Shown here in pieces: positions 30,323 to 41,391 of a DNA stretch of 64,000 bases. Under the pieces are notes generated by a model. That model was not told the origin of the DNA and made no database searches. It was given only the letters and a program-made list of their open reading frames with translations. The first letter of the stretch is position 1. Each line of letters opens with the position of its first letter. Origin of the DNA: Buchnera aphidicola str. Sg (Schizaphis graminum) (GTDB lineage: Bacteria > Pseudomonadota > Gammaproteobacteria > Enterobacterales > Enterobacteriaceae); the NCBI RefSeq assembly GCF_000007365.1, contig NC_004061.1:186001-250000 (forward strand), written 5' to 3'. Both the position numbers and the translations under genes were made by a program.

Positions 30323-31114
30323 ATGAAAGAAAAAAAAAATAAAAAATTTGCCTTAGGAGTAGAATACGATGGAAGTTATTATCATGGTTGGCAAAGTCAA
30401 AAAGGACTTTCTACTATTCAATCAGAAATAGAGAAGGCTTTGTCTAAAATTGCAAATCATCAAGTGAACGTTATATGTGCTGGTCGGACTGATTCCGGTG
30501 TTCATAGCATAGGACAAGTAATACATTTCACTAGTATTTCGTTTAGAAGTGATTTTTCTTGGATAGTGGGAGTGAATAGTTATTTATCTAAAAATATTTC
30601 TGTAAAATGGATTAAAGAAGTTTCAGAAAATTTCAATGCTCGTTATAGTGCAATTTCTCGCTCTTACCGTTATATAATATATAATCATAAATGTCGTTCT
30701 GCTATTTTTCGAAATAGATCAAATCATGTTTATAAAGAATTAAATGTTGATAAGATGTATTTTGAAGCACAATCCTTATTAGGAGAACATGATTTTTCAT
30801 CTTTTCGATCCTCAGGCTGTCAATCACGTTCTCCTTTCAGAACAATTACTGATTTAAATATTCGGCGTTTAAAAAATTTAGTTATTATTGATATTACTGC
30901 TAATTCTTTTTTATATCATATGGTTCGAAACATTGTTGGTTCATTGATTCAAATCAACGATAATACAAAAAAAAATTATATAAAAAAAATATTAGATAAA
31001 AAAGATAGAAACTATGCAGGTCCTACTGTTTCAGCTCGAGGGTTATACTTATTTTTTGTAAAATATCCTATGTGTTTTAATTTGCCTATATTTAAGGATG
31101 ATTTTATTATTTGA
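30323..31114 (+). CDS. truA: tRNA pseudouridine synthase A
   Basis: TruA makes pseudouridine at positions 38-40 of tRNA anticodon arms. It is 263 aa (E. coli 270). The catalytic Asp is in [18 protein letters not shown] (about residue 59), with [18 protein letters not shown] and [13 protein letters not shown] following, as expected. AGGAAATG before the ATG at 30323 gives a plausible ribosome site. Downstream lies the mrcB pseudogene, so truA is now effectively isolated from secA. Confidence 0.96.
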   Translation: MKEKKNKKFALGVEYDGSYYHGWQSQKGLSTIQSEIEKALSKIANHQVNVICAGRTDSGVHSIGQVIHFTSISFRSDFSWIVGVNSYLSKNISVKWIKEVSENFNARYSAISRSYRYIIYNHKCRSAIFRNRSNHVYKELNVDKMYFEAQSLLGEHDFSSFRSSGCQSRSPFRTITDLNIRRLKNLVIIDITANSFLYHMVRNIVGSLIQINDNTKKNYIKKILDKKDRNYAGPTVSARGLYLFFVKYPMCFNLPIFKDDFII

Positions 31115-31257
31115 AGAATAAAAATGCACGTCAGATTACTTTTTAGAATAGTTGACTTCTTAAATTTATCATTAATTATATTCAACAAGTTATGTATATG
31201 CTTTTCAAATGAAAATTTATTTTTTTCAATAAAAAATTTTAATTAAAAGGGTTTTTG

Positions 31258-33390
31258 ATGTATTTAAATAAAAGAAAAATAAAATTATTAGGAAAGATTT
31301 TTTATATATGAAAATAAGTCGATTAATTAATCTGAAGGTCTGGCATTTTCTTACGTTAATATAAAGTCGTATAATAAATTTAGAGCCTGGTAATTCATAT
31401 TCTCAGAAAAGGTATCAAAATTTTTGAAAGGTACTCTGTATAGAGAAGTTAATACTGTTATGTAACTAGGTGAATATAACATAAAGAATAATAATATAGA
31501 ATTTATACATCGTTCTTTTGACTTTTCAGATTTGAAAGAGAATGAATTTCATGTAAAGTTGTTTTTTAATAAAGATTATTTATTAAAAATTAAAAATCTT
31601 GAACATAATCGTAATTTTATTTTTTTCATTTAGAATCCAAGTTAATTGCTGTGTTAGAATCTCCAAAAGGAAAAAACATATTTTTATTCCTAAATCGAAA
31701 TATTCAGAACTTTTAATTAAAACATTATTAGCAATTAAAGATAAATATTTTTATGAACATAATGATATTAATATATCTTCGATTGGAAGAGCTTTTTTAG
31801 TAAATATAATGACAGGTCGAATAGTGCAGGATGGTACTACTCTTACTTAAAAATTAGTCAAAAATCTTTTTTTTAACAAATGCTCGTTCAATATGGAGAA
31901 AAATTAATGAAATGTATATAGCTTTAATTTTAGATTGCTTTTGTAAAAAAAGATCGCATTTTAGAAATGTATTTAAATGAAGTTTATTTAGAACAAGATG
32001 GTAACGAACAAATGCGAGGTTTCCCTCTTGAGAGTTTATATTGTTTTGGTAAACCAATTGATGAATTAAATTTAGATCAGTATGCTTTATTAGTAGGAGT
32101 AGTTAAAGGGGCTTATTTATATAATCTTTGAAGCAAACCTGATTTTGCTTTAAATAGAAGAAATTTCATTTTACTTTCATTATATTATCAAGAATATATT
32201 TCAAGAAAAAATATATTTTAAATTATGTGAAAGACCTTTAAATGTTAAAACTAAGGGATATTTTATTTCTTTTTATCCTAATTTTACAGACCTTGTTCAA
32301 ATAGAAATAAAAGAAAAATTAAAATTAAAAATTCTTTAGGCATGAAAGTTTTTAGAACTTTAGATATTTTTTCACAAAGTGCTACTGAAAAAGCTGTTAA
32401 GATAGGAATTCTAATTTTAAAAAAGAAAAAAAATTAAAAGATTTAGAAATTGCCATGGTTGTAGTAGATTGTTTTACTGGAAAAATTCAATCTTTTATGA
32501 GAGGTTTTAATCCAAAACTTTTTGGTTATAATTGTGCTTGACAGGTTCGTCGTGTTATTGGTTCTTTATCTAAACCAATAACTTATTTAAAGGAATTATC
32601 TTATCCTAAAAAATATCATTTACATACTTGGATTCCTGACTTTCCAATTGCAATTAAATTGAATAATAGTAAATTCCAAAAAATAATAATTATCATTTTA
32701 GAGAACAAGTTATGTTAATAGATGTATTAACCAATTCGATAAATATTCTTACTATTAATTTAAGTATGGATATGGGTTAAAAATTTTTAATGAAAAATTG
32801 ATTTCATTATAGGTATTTCTAAAAAACTAATTACCCCTGTTCCCTCTATTATCTATAGGAGCAATTAATTTAACACCTATTGAAACAGCTCAAGTTTTTT
32901 AAGTAATTGCAAGTAGTGGTTATAAAATTTTTCGTCTTCAGTTTGATCAATTATTTCTAATGATGGCAAGGTACTGTATCAAAACTTGCCTCAATCTAAA
33001 AATATAAGATCTATTAAAGTCATTTATTTAACATTTTATAGTATGCAAAAAGTAGTCAGTTGCGGAACAGCAAAATCATTAGGCTCTATTTTTAAAAATT
33101 TTTCTTTAGCATAAAAAATAGGTACTACAAATAATTTAGTAAATAATTGGTTTGCGAGTATTGATGGAAGACAAATGATAATTATCTGGATAGGAAGAAA
33201 TAACAATAAACAAAGTAAATTTTATCCTTTTTCTAGTGTGATGCAGATTTATAGAAGATATCTTGAATATCAAAGTCCGATGCTATGAAAATTAAAGCTT
33301 TCTAAAAATGTCAATGTTTTTTATATGAATAAATCAGGAATATTATTTTGCGAGAGAAATTATGAATATAACAAACCTTTACCAACATAG
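31258..33390 (+). pseudogene. mrcB: Decayed penicillin-binding protein 1b
   Basis: Fragments in all three plus frames align in order to E. coli PBP1b (glycosyltransferase plus transpeptidase). They include [135 protein letters not shown] and IGTTNNLVNNWFASIDG. Many in-frame stops (for example TAA after TTLT near 31848, TGA in GCTTGACAG near 32540) and several shifts interrupt it. Catalytic Glu of the glycosyltransferase (ATED in E. coli) reads AIKD, and the KTG box reads KIG. A ribosome-like AAGGG remains before the ATG. The loss looks fairly recent because the full length is still traceable. It lies between truA and secA. Confidence 0.93.
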
Positions 33391-33582
33391 TTATTTCATG
33401 ATGAAAATATATGTGGTAAATAAATCATTTTTAAAAAATTTTTAAGAAATTTAAAAAAAATAAAAGAAAATTTATATTTTTGATAAAACTTTTTTTATAT
33501 TCAATTAATAAAAATAGTATTTTTATTGAATAAATTTTTATTTTTTTGACTAGTAAAATAAGTATAACCTGAGAATTATAAT

Positions 33583-36207
33583 ATGTTTATTAAATTTTTA
33601 CATAAAATATTTAGTAATCGTAATGATCGTATTTTAAAAAAGTTCAAAAAGATAGTATCTTCAATTAATCAATTAGAAGAAAAATTTAAAAAATTATCAG
33701 ATAAAAAGTTACAAGAAAATACAGGAATATTTCGTTTAAGATTAAAAAAAGGTGAATGTTTAGACGATTTATTACCAGAATCTTTTGCAACAGTTAGAGA
33801 AGCAAGTCGTCGTGTTTTCAATATGCGTCATTTTGATGTTCAAATTCTTGGTGGAATAGTTTTAAATAAACAATGTATTGCAGAAATGCGTACAGGAGAG
33901 GGAAAAACATTAACCTCTACCTTACCTGCTTATTTAAATGCATTAACAGGTCGAGGCGTTCATATAGTTACTATGAATGATTATTTAGCAGAGAGAGATG
34001 CTAAAAATAATACTCCTCTATTTGAATTTCTTGGTTTAACAGTTGGTTTAAATTTACCTGAAATGTCTTTTATTGATAAAAAAAAGGCTTATTTATGTGA
34101 TATTACCTATGGTACTAATAATGAATACGGATTTGATTATCTTCGAGATAATATGATTTTTTCTGCTGAAGAAAGAGTTCAACGTGAACTAAATTATGCT
34201 TTAATAGATGAAGTAGATTCGATCTTAATAGATGAAGCCAGAACACCTTTAATTATTTCTGGACCTTCAGAAGATAGCTCTTTTTTATATAAAGAAATTA
34301 ATAAATTGGTACCATCTTTAATTTGTCAAAAAAAAGAAGATTCAGATAAATTTCATGGTAACGGTCACTTTTCTATCGATGAAAAGTCAAAACAAATATA
34401 TTTAACCGAAAGAGGTTTAGTTGAAGTTGAAAAAATATTACTTGATCGAAAATTAATGAAAAAAGAAGAATCTTTATATTCTTCAAATAATATTATATTA
34501 ATGCATCATGTTATATCTGCCTTACGTGCTCATAATTTATTTACACGAAACATAGATTATCTTGTAAAAGATAACAATATTATTATTGTTGACGAACATA
34601 CAGGTCGAACTATGCCTGGTAGAAGATGGTCTGATGGATTGCATCAAGCAATAGAAGCAAAAGAAAATGTTACTGTAAGAAATGAAAATCAAACTTTAGC
34701 GTCAATTACATTTCAAAATTATTTTCGTTTATATAAAAAAATAGCAGGTATGACGGGTACTGCTGCAACTGAATCTTTTGAATTTAGTTCAATTTATAAT
34801 CTTGATACTGTGATAATCCCCCCTAATAAACCAATGATAAGAAAAGATCTCTCTGATTTAGTTTACATGACGGAAGAAGAAAAAATCAATGCTATCTTAA
34901 AAGATATTAAAAATTGTATAAAAAAAAATCAACCTGTACTAGTTGGTACTATTTCAATTGAGAAATCAGAAATGATTTCAAAAAAATTGAAAATTTTAAA
35001 TATTAAACATAATGTTTTAAATGCTAAATTTCATGCAAGGGAAGCTGAAATTATAGCTCAAGCAGGAAAACCAAAATCAGTGACAATTGCTACTAATATG
35101 GCTGGTCGGGGTACAGATATTGTACTAGGAGGTAGTTTAGAATCACAATTAGAAAAAAATATGTATTTAGATAAAATTGAAACAATTAAAAGAAATTGGA
35201 AAAAACAACATGATTTAGTTGTTTTATCTGGAGGATTACATATTATTGGCACTGAACGTCACGAATCACGTCGTATTGATAATCAATTGAGAGGTCGATC
35301 TGGTCGACAAGGAGACAGTGGTTCTTCACGTTTTTATCTTTCTATGGAAGATTCTCTGATGAGGATTTTTGCATCTGATAAAATTATTAGTATGATGCGA
35401 AAGTTAGGACTTTCTTTAAACGAAGCAATCGAGCATCCTTGGGTGACGAAAGCTATAGAAAATGCTCAAAAAAAAGTAGAAAATCGTAATTTTGATATTA
35501 GAAAACAATTATTAGAATATGATGATGTATGTAATGAACAACGTCGTGTAATTTACGCACAGCGTAATAAATTAATTGATTCAGAAAACATTCAACAAAA
35601 TATTTATGATATTTTAAAAGATGTATTACATAGTATAATCAAAACACACTTAAATTTCGATTTTCCAAAAAATACACGAAATATTCTAGATTTAGAAAAT
35701 AAATTAAGCATTGAATTTAATTTAAATATTTCAATTAAAGATTGGTTGAAAAAAGATCATGATATAAAAAAAGAAAACATTATAAAAAAAATTATTGATA
35801 TTGCAAAAAAAAATTATCTGAATAAAGAAATTCAAATAGGTTTTCATAACATTAGAATGATAGAAAAGTCTATTATGCTAAAAACATTAGATTCTCTTTG
35901 GAAAGAGCATTTATCCGCAATGGATTATTTAAGACAAGGTATTCATTTACGTGGTTATGCTCAAAAAGACCCTAAACAAGAATATAAACGTGAATCTTTT
36001 AACATGTTTTCTAACATGTTAGAATTATTAAAATATGAAGTTATATCTTTTCTTAGTAAATTAGATATATCTTATATAAAAAGCAATTTGCATTTAAACA
36101 TGAATAATAATTCTTCTATTGTAAATAATGATATTAAAATGGGAAGAAATACGCCCTGTTTTTGCAAATCTGGAAAAAAATATAAGTATTGTCATGGAAG
36201 TTTATAA
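33583..36207 (+). CDS. secA: Protein translocase ATPase SecA
   Basis: SecA is the motor that pushes preproteins through SecYEG at the inner membrane. It is 874 aa (E. coli 901). Walker A is in [11 protein letters not shown] (about residue 103), the DEAD-type box in [16 protein letters not shown] (about 207), the second NBD motifs in [15 protein letters not shown] and [20 protein letters not shown]. The C-terminal zinc motif [16 protein letters not shown] is complete, so SecB/phospholipid binding is structurally possible. Shortening is mainly in the linker before it. It is followed by mutT after 29 bases, as in E. coli. Confidence 0.98.
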   Translation: MFIKFLHKIFSNRNDRILKKFKKIVSSINQLEEKFKKLSDKKLQENTGIFRLRLKKGECLDDLLPESFATVREASRRVFNMRHFDVQILGGIVLNKQCIAEMRTGEGKTLTSTLPAYLNALTGRGVHIVTMNDYLAERDAKNNTPLFEFLGLTVGLNLPEMSFIDKKKAYLCDITYGTNNEYGFDYLRDNMIFSAEERVQRELNYALIDEVDSILIDEARTPLIISGPSEDSSFLYKEINKLVPSLICQKKEDSDKFHGNGHFSIDEKSKQIYLTERGLVEVEKILLDRKLMKKEESLYSSNNIILMHHVISALRAHNLFTRNIDYLVKDNNIIIVDEHTGRTMPGRRWSDGLHQAIEAKENVTVRNENQTLASITFQNYFRLYKKIAGMTGTAATESFEFSSIYNLDTVIIPPNKPMIRKDLSDLVYMTEEEKINAILKDIKNCIKKNQPVLVGTISIEKSEMISKKLKILNIKHNVLNAKFHAREAEIIAQAGKPKSVTIATNMAGRGTDIVLGGSLESQLEKNMYLDKIETIKRNWKKQHDLVVLSGGLHIIGTERHESRRIDNQLRGRSGRQGDSGSSRFYLSMEDSLMRIFASDKIISMMRKLGLSLNEAIEHPWVTKAIENAQKKVENRNFDIRKQLLEYDDVCNEQRRVIYAQRNKLIDSENIQQNIYDILKDVLHSIIKTHLNFDFPKNTRNILDLENKLSIEFNLNISIKDWLKKDHDIKKENIIKKIIDIAKKNYLNKEIQIGFHNIRMIEKSIMLKTLDSLWKEHLSAMDYLRQGIHLRGYAQKDPKQEYKRESFNMFSNMLELLKYEVISFLSKLDISYIKSNLHLNMNNNSSIVNNDIKMGRNTPCFCKSGKKYKYCHGSL

Positions 36208-36236
36208 TTTTTTTTTAAAAATTTGGATTCTATTTA

Positions 36237-36629
36237 ATGAAGTATACAAATATAGTAATTGGAATAATTATAAAAAAAAATAAAATTTATATTACTAAAG
36301 CAAGAAAAAAAAAATATGTCTTAGATTTATGGGAATTTCCTGGGGGAAAGGTAAAAGAAAATGAAAATTTAACATACTCGTTGAAACGAGAATTATCAGA
36401 AGAGGTAGGTCTTAAAATATTAAGATTTCGTTTTTTTCGGTGTATTAAATATTTTTATAAAAAAATAAAATTATATTTTTTTTTAATTACTAGATGGAAA
36501 GGTAGAATATATAGTAAAGAAGGATATTTATATAAATGGATATTTCTTGATGATCTAAAATATTTTAACTTTCCTAGTCCAAATAGTCATATTATTCATG
36601 ATTTACAGAAAATGATTTTTTTTAAGTGA
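36237..36629 (+). CDS. mutT: 8-oxo-dGTP pyrophosphatase (Nudix)
   Basis: MutT removes 8-oxo-dGTP from the nucleotide pool and so prevents A:T to C:G transversions. It is 130 aa (E. coli 129). The Nudix box fits GX5EX7REUXEEXGU as GGKVKENENLTYSLKRELSEEVGL in two stretches (residues about 38-61). The remainder is diverged and rich in Lys and Phe. It lies directly after secA, the same context as in E. coli, which supports the name. With ung it is one of two DNA-damage-avoidance genes in the window; ung is frame-interrupted while mutT is intact. Confidence 0.9.
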   Translation: MKYTNIVIGIIIKKNKIYITKARKKKYVLDLWEFPGGKVKENENLTYSLKRELSEEVGLKILRFRFFRCIKYFYKKIKLYFFLITRWKGRIYSKEGYLYKWIFLDDLKYFNFPSPNSHIIHDLQKMIFFK

Positions 36630-36654
36630 AAATTTATATTCTTAGTAAAATTAG

Positions 36655-37287
36655 TTATATTATTTTTTTCATGTTTTTTGGATTGTTCTGTTTTGATAAA
36701 TATATATAAAAGTTATTAAGATAATGAATATATAAACTTAACTTTTCAATATTTTTATTTTTGTTTAAAATAATATCATCTGATAATGAAATTCTTTTTT
36801 TTCTTCTAACTTGATAAGAAATAATTTTTTTAGCTTCATTAATATTTATTTTATCTCGTTTTATCATACGTCTTATTTGTATTCTTATTGGTGTATCAAT
36901 TAAAAGTATTCGATTGGCTTTTTTTTGTATTTTTTTTTCAAAAAGCAATGGAACAACCCATAAACACCATGTTGATTGTATTAATTTTATCTTTTTTTTA
37001 CTTTTTTTTAAAATTTCAGGATGTAGTATATTTTCTAACCATAATCTACTTTTTTTTTCATTAAAAATACAATTTCGAAGCAAAAAACGGTTTATTGAAT
37101 TATCTTTATTTAATATTTTTTTACCAAATTTTTTTTTGATTGAATCTGATATTTTTTTATTTTTTTCTATTATTTTTCTTCCAATTACATCAGTGTCAAT
37201 AACATTAATACCTATTTTTTTAAATCTATCAGAAACAGTAGTTTTTCCGCTACAAATTCCTCCAGTAAGTGCTACAATATAAATCAT
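36655..37287 (-). CDS. coaE: Dephospho-CoA kinase
   Basis: CoaE phosphorylates dephospho-CoA, the last step of coenzyme A synthesis. It is 210 aa (E. coli 206). The P-loop is ALTGGICSGKTTVSDRF at the N-terminus, followed by VIDTDVIGRKII (about residue 30), VPLLFEKK (about 112) and LIDTPIRIQIRRMIKRD. It is intact, though very Lys/Ile-rich toward the C-terminus. It connects to panB-panC at 28-29 kb. It is convergent with mutT and divergent from guaC; no yacG or zapD follows. Confidence 0.93.
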   Translation of the reverse strand: MIYIVALTGGICSGKTTVSDRFKKIGINVIDTDVIGRKIIEKNKKISDSIKKKFGKKILNKDNSINRFLLRNCIFNEKKSRLWLENILHPEILKKSKKKIKLIQSTWCLWVVPLLFEKKIQKKANRILLIDTPIRIQIRRMIKRDKININEAKKIISYQVRRKKRISLSDDIILNKNKNIEKLSLYIHYLNNFYIYLSKQNNPKNMKKII

Positions 37288-37436
37288 AATTTTTTATTTA
37301 TTTAAAATTGAGTATTTTCTAATTATTAGAAATATAAAATATTTAATTTTTATTAAAAAAAAGAATTTTAATATATTTTTATATTATAAAATTTTTTATA
37401 TCATATTTTTACTATTCAGTATAGGATTTTTATTTT

Positions 37437-38486
37437 ATGCGTATTGAAGAAGATATTAAACTGGGTTTTAAAGATGTATTAATAAGACCGAAAAGATCTA
37501 CCTTAAAAAGTCGTTCTGAAGTTAATCTCATTCGTTGTTTTTCCTTTAAATATTCCACCATGAAATGGTTTGGAATTCCACTTATTGCTGCTAATATGGA
37601 CACTATAGGTACCTTTCGTATGGCTGAAGCTTTATCAAAATTTAATATATTAACAGCAGTACATAAATATTATTCTTTTGATGAATGGAAAAATTTTATT
37701 AGTGTTTCTTCTAAAGAAATATTAGAACATGTTATTGTGTCAATTGGAACGTCTAATCTAGATTTTTTTAAAATAAAAAAAATTTTTTCATTATCTTCTG
37801 AATTGAAATATATTTGTATTGATGTAGCTAATGGTTATTCCGAACATTTTGTGTCTTTTTTAAAAAAAATAAGAAGTTTTTTTCCAGATAAAATAATTTG
37901 TGCAGGTAACGTTGTTACTGGTGAAATGGTAGAAGAACTAATTTTGTCTGGCGCAGATATAGTAAAAGTAGGAATAGGACCTGGTTCTGTATGTACTACA
38001 CGACTCAAAACGGGAATAGGTTATCCTCAACTTTCAGCTATCATAGAATGCGCTGACGCTGCACATGGATTAAATGGTCAAATTATTAGTGATGGTGGTT
38101 GTACTGTTTCAGGAGATATTGCAAAAGCCTTCGGAGGAGGTGCAGATTTTGTTATGTTGGGTGGTATGTTTGCAGGACATACTGAATGTTTAGGAGAAAT
38201 AATTCAAGAAAAATCTAAAAAATTTATGTTGTTTTATGGTATGAGTTCGACTTCTGCAATGAAACGCTATACAGGAAAAATTCCAGGATATCGTGCATCT
38301 GAAGGTAAAATCGTGAAAATACCTTTTCGTGGGAATGTAGATGTGACTGTACGTGACATTTTAGGAGGACTCCGTTCTTCTTGCACTTATGTAGGAGCCC
38401 AAAAGTTAAAGGAATTGACTAAAAGAACTACTTTTATACGAGTTAGTGAACAAGAAAATTGTATTTTTAATAATTTTAAAAATTAA
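37437..38486 (+). CDS. guaC: GMP reductase
   Basis: GuaC reduces GMP to IMP and ammonia with NADPH, a purine-balancing step. It is 349 aa (E. coli 347). The catalytic Cys is in [21 protein letters not shown] (about residue 186), preceded by [19 protein letters not shown], and then the GMP-binding [25 protein letters not shown]. The C-terminal flap [24 protein letters not shown] is present. Together with hpt it lets the symbiont interconvert purines it may obtain from the host. Confidence 0.96.
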   Translation: MRIEEDIKLGFKDVLIRPKRSTLKSRSEVNLIRCFSFKYSTMKWFGIPLIAANMDTIGTFRMAEALSKFNILTAVHKYYSFDEWKNFISVSSKEILEHVIVSIGTSNLDFFKIKKIFSLSSELKYICIDVANGYSEHFVSFLKKIRSFFPDKIICAGNVVTGEMVEELILSGADIVKVGIGPGSVCTTRLKTGIGYPQLSAIIECADAAHGLNGQIISDGGCTVSGDIAKAFGGGADFVMLGGMFAGHTECLGEIIQEKSKKFMLFYGMSSTSAMKRYTGKIPGYRASEGKIVKIPFRGNVDVTVRDILGGLRSSCTYVGAQKLKELTKRTTFIRVSEQENCIFNNFKN

Positions 38487-38513
38487 AACATATTTTTTGT
38501 TAAAAAGTTAAAT

Positions 38514-38560
38514 AAAATCAATAAAATTAATTATACTCATAGTTAATTTTATTGATTTTT
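38514..38560 (+). terminator. Terminator after guaC
   Basis: A perfect 17-base stem (38514-38530 with 38543-38559) has a 12-base loop and ends in a run of T. It is A/T-rich with two C-G pairs. It separates guaC from the aceEF-lpdA operon. Confidence 0.65.
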
Positions 38561-38712
38561 TTTAGAAAAAATAATTTTTTAAAAAATTTTTATTTTTGTA
38601 GTAAATCAAAATTATTTAATTATATAAAATTAACTATTAATATTACAATAATAATATTTTAAGTCAAATATTCATTTTGTCATTAAATATAAATACATAA
38701 GGAATTTAGACC

Positions 38713-41379
38713 ATGTCAGAAAAGTTATATAATTATGACGTGGATCCAGTCGAAACTAATGATTGGGTGCAATCAATTGAATCTGTTATTCGTGAAGAAG
38801 GTCTTGAAAGAGCTAAATTTTTAATTGAAAAGATCTTAAAAAAATCTAAAATAACTAGAGCAAATTTTTTTAAATGTTTTTTTACAAGTGATTATATTAA
38901 TACAATTAGTAGCGAAGAAGAAGTTGAATATCCAGGTGATTTAATTTTAGAAAAGCGTATTCGTTCAGCTATTCGTTGGAACGCAATAATGATGGTTTTA
39001 CGTGCTTCAAAAAAAGATTTAGAATTAGGTGGACATTTATCATCTTTTCAATCTTCTGCAACAATATATGAAGTATGTTTTAATCATTTTTTTCGTTCTA
39101 AAAATGATGAAGATGGAGGCGATTTAGTTTATTTTCAAGGTCATATTGCTCCAGGTATTTATGCTAGATCTTTTTTAGAAGGCCGTTTATCAAAAAAACA
39201 AATTGATAATTTTAGACAAGAAGTTGATGGGAAGGGATTATCTTCTTATCCTCATCCTAAGTTAATGCCAAATTTTTGGCAATTTCCAACTGTTTCAATG
39301 GGATTAGGCCCACTGTGTGCTATTTACCAAGCAAAGTTTTTAAAATACTTGCAGAATCGTGAATTAAAAAATACCTCTAAACAAACGGTTTATGCTTTTT
39401 TAGGAGATGGTGAAATGGATGAACCAGAATCTAAAGGAGCAATTTCTATTGCTGTTCGCGAAAAATTAGATAATTTAATTTTTGTAATAAATTGTAACTT
39501 ACAAAGATTAGATGGTCCAGTGGTAGGTAATGGAAAAATTGTGAACGAATTAGAAAGTTTTTTTTATGGTGCTGGATGGAAAGTAATAAAAGTTATATGG
39601 GGAGGAAAATGGGATTCCTTATTGAAAAAAGATAAAACTGGAAAATTGATTCAACTAATGAATGAAACAATAGACGGTGAATATCAAACATTAAAATCAA
39701 AAGATGGAGCATACGTTCGAAAATATTTTTTTGGTAAATATCAAGAAACACTAGAGTTAGTGAAAAACATGACGGATGAAGAAATATGGAATTTAAACAG
39801 AGGAGGACATGATCCTAAAAAGATGTTTAATGCACTTAAAAAAGCTAAAGAAATTAAAGATAAACCAACTGTGATTTTGGCACATACAGTGAAAGGATAC
39901 GGTATGGGTGTTATTGCTGAAGGGAAAAATATAGCGCATCAAATAAAAAAAATTAATATTAATGGAATTATATATATTAGAGATCGTTTTAATATTCCTA
40001 TATCAAATGAAGATATTAAAGAATTACCGTATGTTGTATTTGAAAAAAACTCAAAAGAATACTGCTATATGCATCAACAAAGAAAAAAACTAGGTGGTTA
40101 CATTCCATTTCGTTTGTCTAAATTTACTAATGCACTAAACATTCCAGATTTAATAGATTTTAAATCTTTATTAAAAGAACAAAACAAAAAAATGTCAACA
40201 ACTATTGCTTTTGTTCGTGTTTTAAATTTAATTTTAAAGAATCATTCCATTAAAAATTTGATAGTTCCGATTATTGCTGATGAGGCTCGTACATTTGGCA
40301 TGGAAGGTTTATTTAGAATGATTGGAATTTATAGTTCTATTGGACAAAAATATGTTCCTCAAGATCGAGAACAATTAGCTTATTATAAAGAAGAAAAAAA
40401 AGGACAAATACTGCAAGAAGGAATAAATGAATTAGGTGCTGCTTCATCTTGGTTAGCTGCTGCTACTTCTTATAGTACTAATGATTTTCCTATGATTCCC
40501 TTTTACATTTATTATTCAATATTTGGTTTTCAAAGAATAGGTGATCTTTTTTGGGCTGCTGGAGATCAACAAGCAAGAGGTTTTCTCATTGGAGGAACTT
40601 CTGGAAGAACTACTTTAAACGGAGAAGGTTTACAGCATGAAGATGGTCATAGTCATATACAGTCATTAACGATTCCTAATTGTGTTTCTTATGATCCTGC
40701 ATTTGCTTATGAAGTTGCCGTTATTATACAGGATGGATTAAGAAGAATGTATGGCCCTCTCCAAGAGAATATATACTATTATATTACAACAATTAATGAG
40801 AATTATTATATGCCTGCTATGCCTCAAGGTGTGGAAAAAGGCATTTGTAAAGGTATTTATAAGTTAAAAACTTTTTATGCCACTGAATTAAAAGTTCAAT
40901 TAATGGGATCTGGAGCGATTTTACGTTGTATTTGTAAAGCTGGTGAGATTTTGTCTAATGATTATTGTATAACTACAGATATTTATAGTGTAACTTCTTT
41001 TACAGAATTAGCTAGAAATGGTGAAGATTGTGAAAGATGGAACATGTTACATCCGTATGAAAAGAAAAGAATTGCTTATATTAAAACTGTAATGAATTCC
41101 TCTCCAGCTGTAGCAGCAACTGATTATATGAAGTTATTTGCTGAACAAATTCGTCATTATATTCCATCAAATGAATATCATGTATTGGGTACAGATGGTT
41201 TTGGACGTTCAGATAGTCGTGATAAATTGCGTGATCATTTTGAAGTTAGTGCTTATTATATTGTAGTAGCTGCTTTAAACTTATTAGCTAAATTAAATAA
41301 TATTAATAAAAAAGTAGTAGAAGAAGCAATTATTAAATTTAATATTAATGCAGATAAAATTAATCCGCGTTTAGCTTAA
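38713..41379 (+). CDS. aceE: Pyruvate dehydrogenase E1 component
   Basis: AceE is the thiamine-diphosphate-dependent E1 of the pyruvate dehydrogenase complex; it decarboxylates pyruvate and acetylates the lipoyl groups of AceF. It is 888 aa (E. coli 887), the homodimeric type. The ThDP motif starts at GDGEMDEPESKGA (about residue 230) and ends at VINCNLQRLDGPV. HFQG-type residues VYFQGHIAPGIYARSFLEG (about 137) and EGLQHEDGHSHI (about 637) are conserved. AAGGAA precedes the ATG. No pdhR regulator lies upstream, unlike E. coli. It is the first gene of aceE-aceF-lpdA. Confidence 0.98.
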   Translation: MSEKLYNYDVDPVETNDWVQSIESVIREEGLERAKFLIEKILKKSKITRANFFKCFFTSDYINTISSEEEVEYPGDLILEKRIRSAIRWNAIMMVLRASKKDLELGGHLSSFQSSATIYEVCFNHFFRSKNDEDGGDLVYFQGHIAPGIYARSFLEGRLSKKQIDNFRQEVDGKGLSSYPHPKLMPNFWQFPTVSMGLGPLCAIYQAKFLKYLQNRELKNTSKQTVYAFLGDGEMDEPESKGAISIAVREKLDNLIFVINCNLQRLDGPVVGNGKIVNELESFFYGAGWKVIKVIWGGKWDSLLKKDKTGKLIQLMNETIDGEYQTLKSKDGAYVRKYFFGKYQETLELVKNMTDEEIWNLNRGGHDPKKMFNALKKAKEIKDKPTVILAHTVKGYGMGVIAEGKNIAHQIKKININGIIYIRDRFNIPISNEDIKELPYVVFEKNSKEYCYMHQQRKKLGGYIPFRLSKFTNALNIPDLIDFKSLLKEQNKKMSTTIAFVRVLNLILKNHSIKNLIVPIIADEARTFGMEGLFRMIGIYSSIGQKYVPQDREQLAYYKEEKKGQILQEGINELGAASSWLAAATSYSTNDFPMIPFYIYYSIFGFQRIGDLFWAAGDQQARGFLIGGTSGRTTLNGEGLQHEDGHSHIQSLTIPNCVSYDPAFAYEVAVIIQDGLRRMYGPLQENIYYYITTINENYYMPAMPQGVEKGICKGIYKLKTFYATELKVQLMGSGAILRCICKAGEILSNDYCITTDIYSVTSFTELARNGEDCERWNMLHPYEKKRIAYIKTVMNSSPAVAATDYMKLFAEQIRHYIPSNEYHVLGTDGFGRSDSRDKLRDHFEVSAYYIVVAALNLLAKLNNINKKVVEEAIIKFNINADKINPRLA

Positions 41380-41391
41380 GAGGTGAAAAAA

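Noticed and set aside
31599-31850. 83 aa open frame that could be called a small protein
   Set aside because: It is a fragment of the mrcB pseudogene (SIGRAFLVNIMTGRIVQDG) and ends at an inactivating stop.
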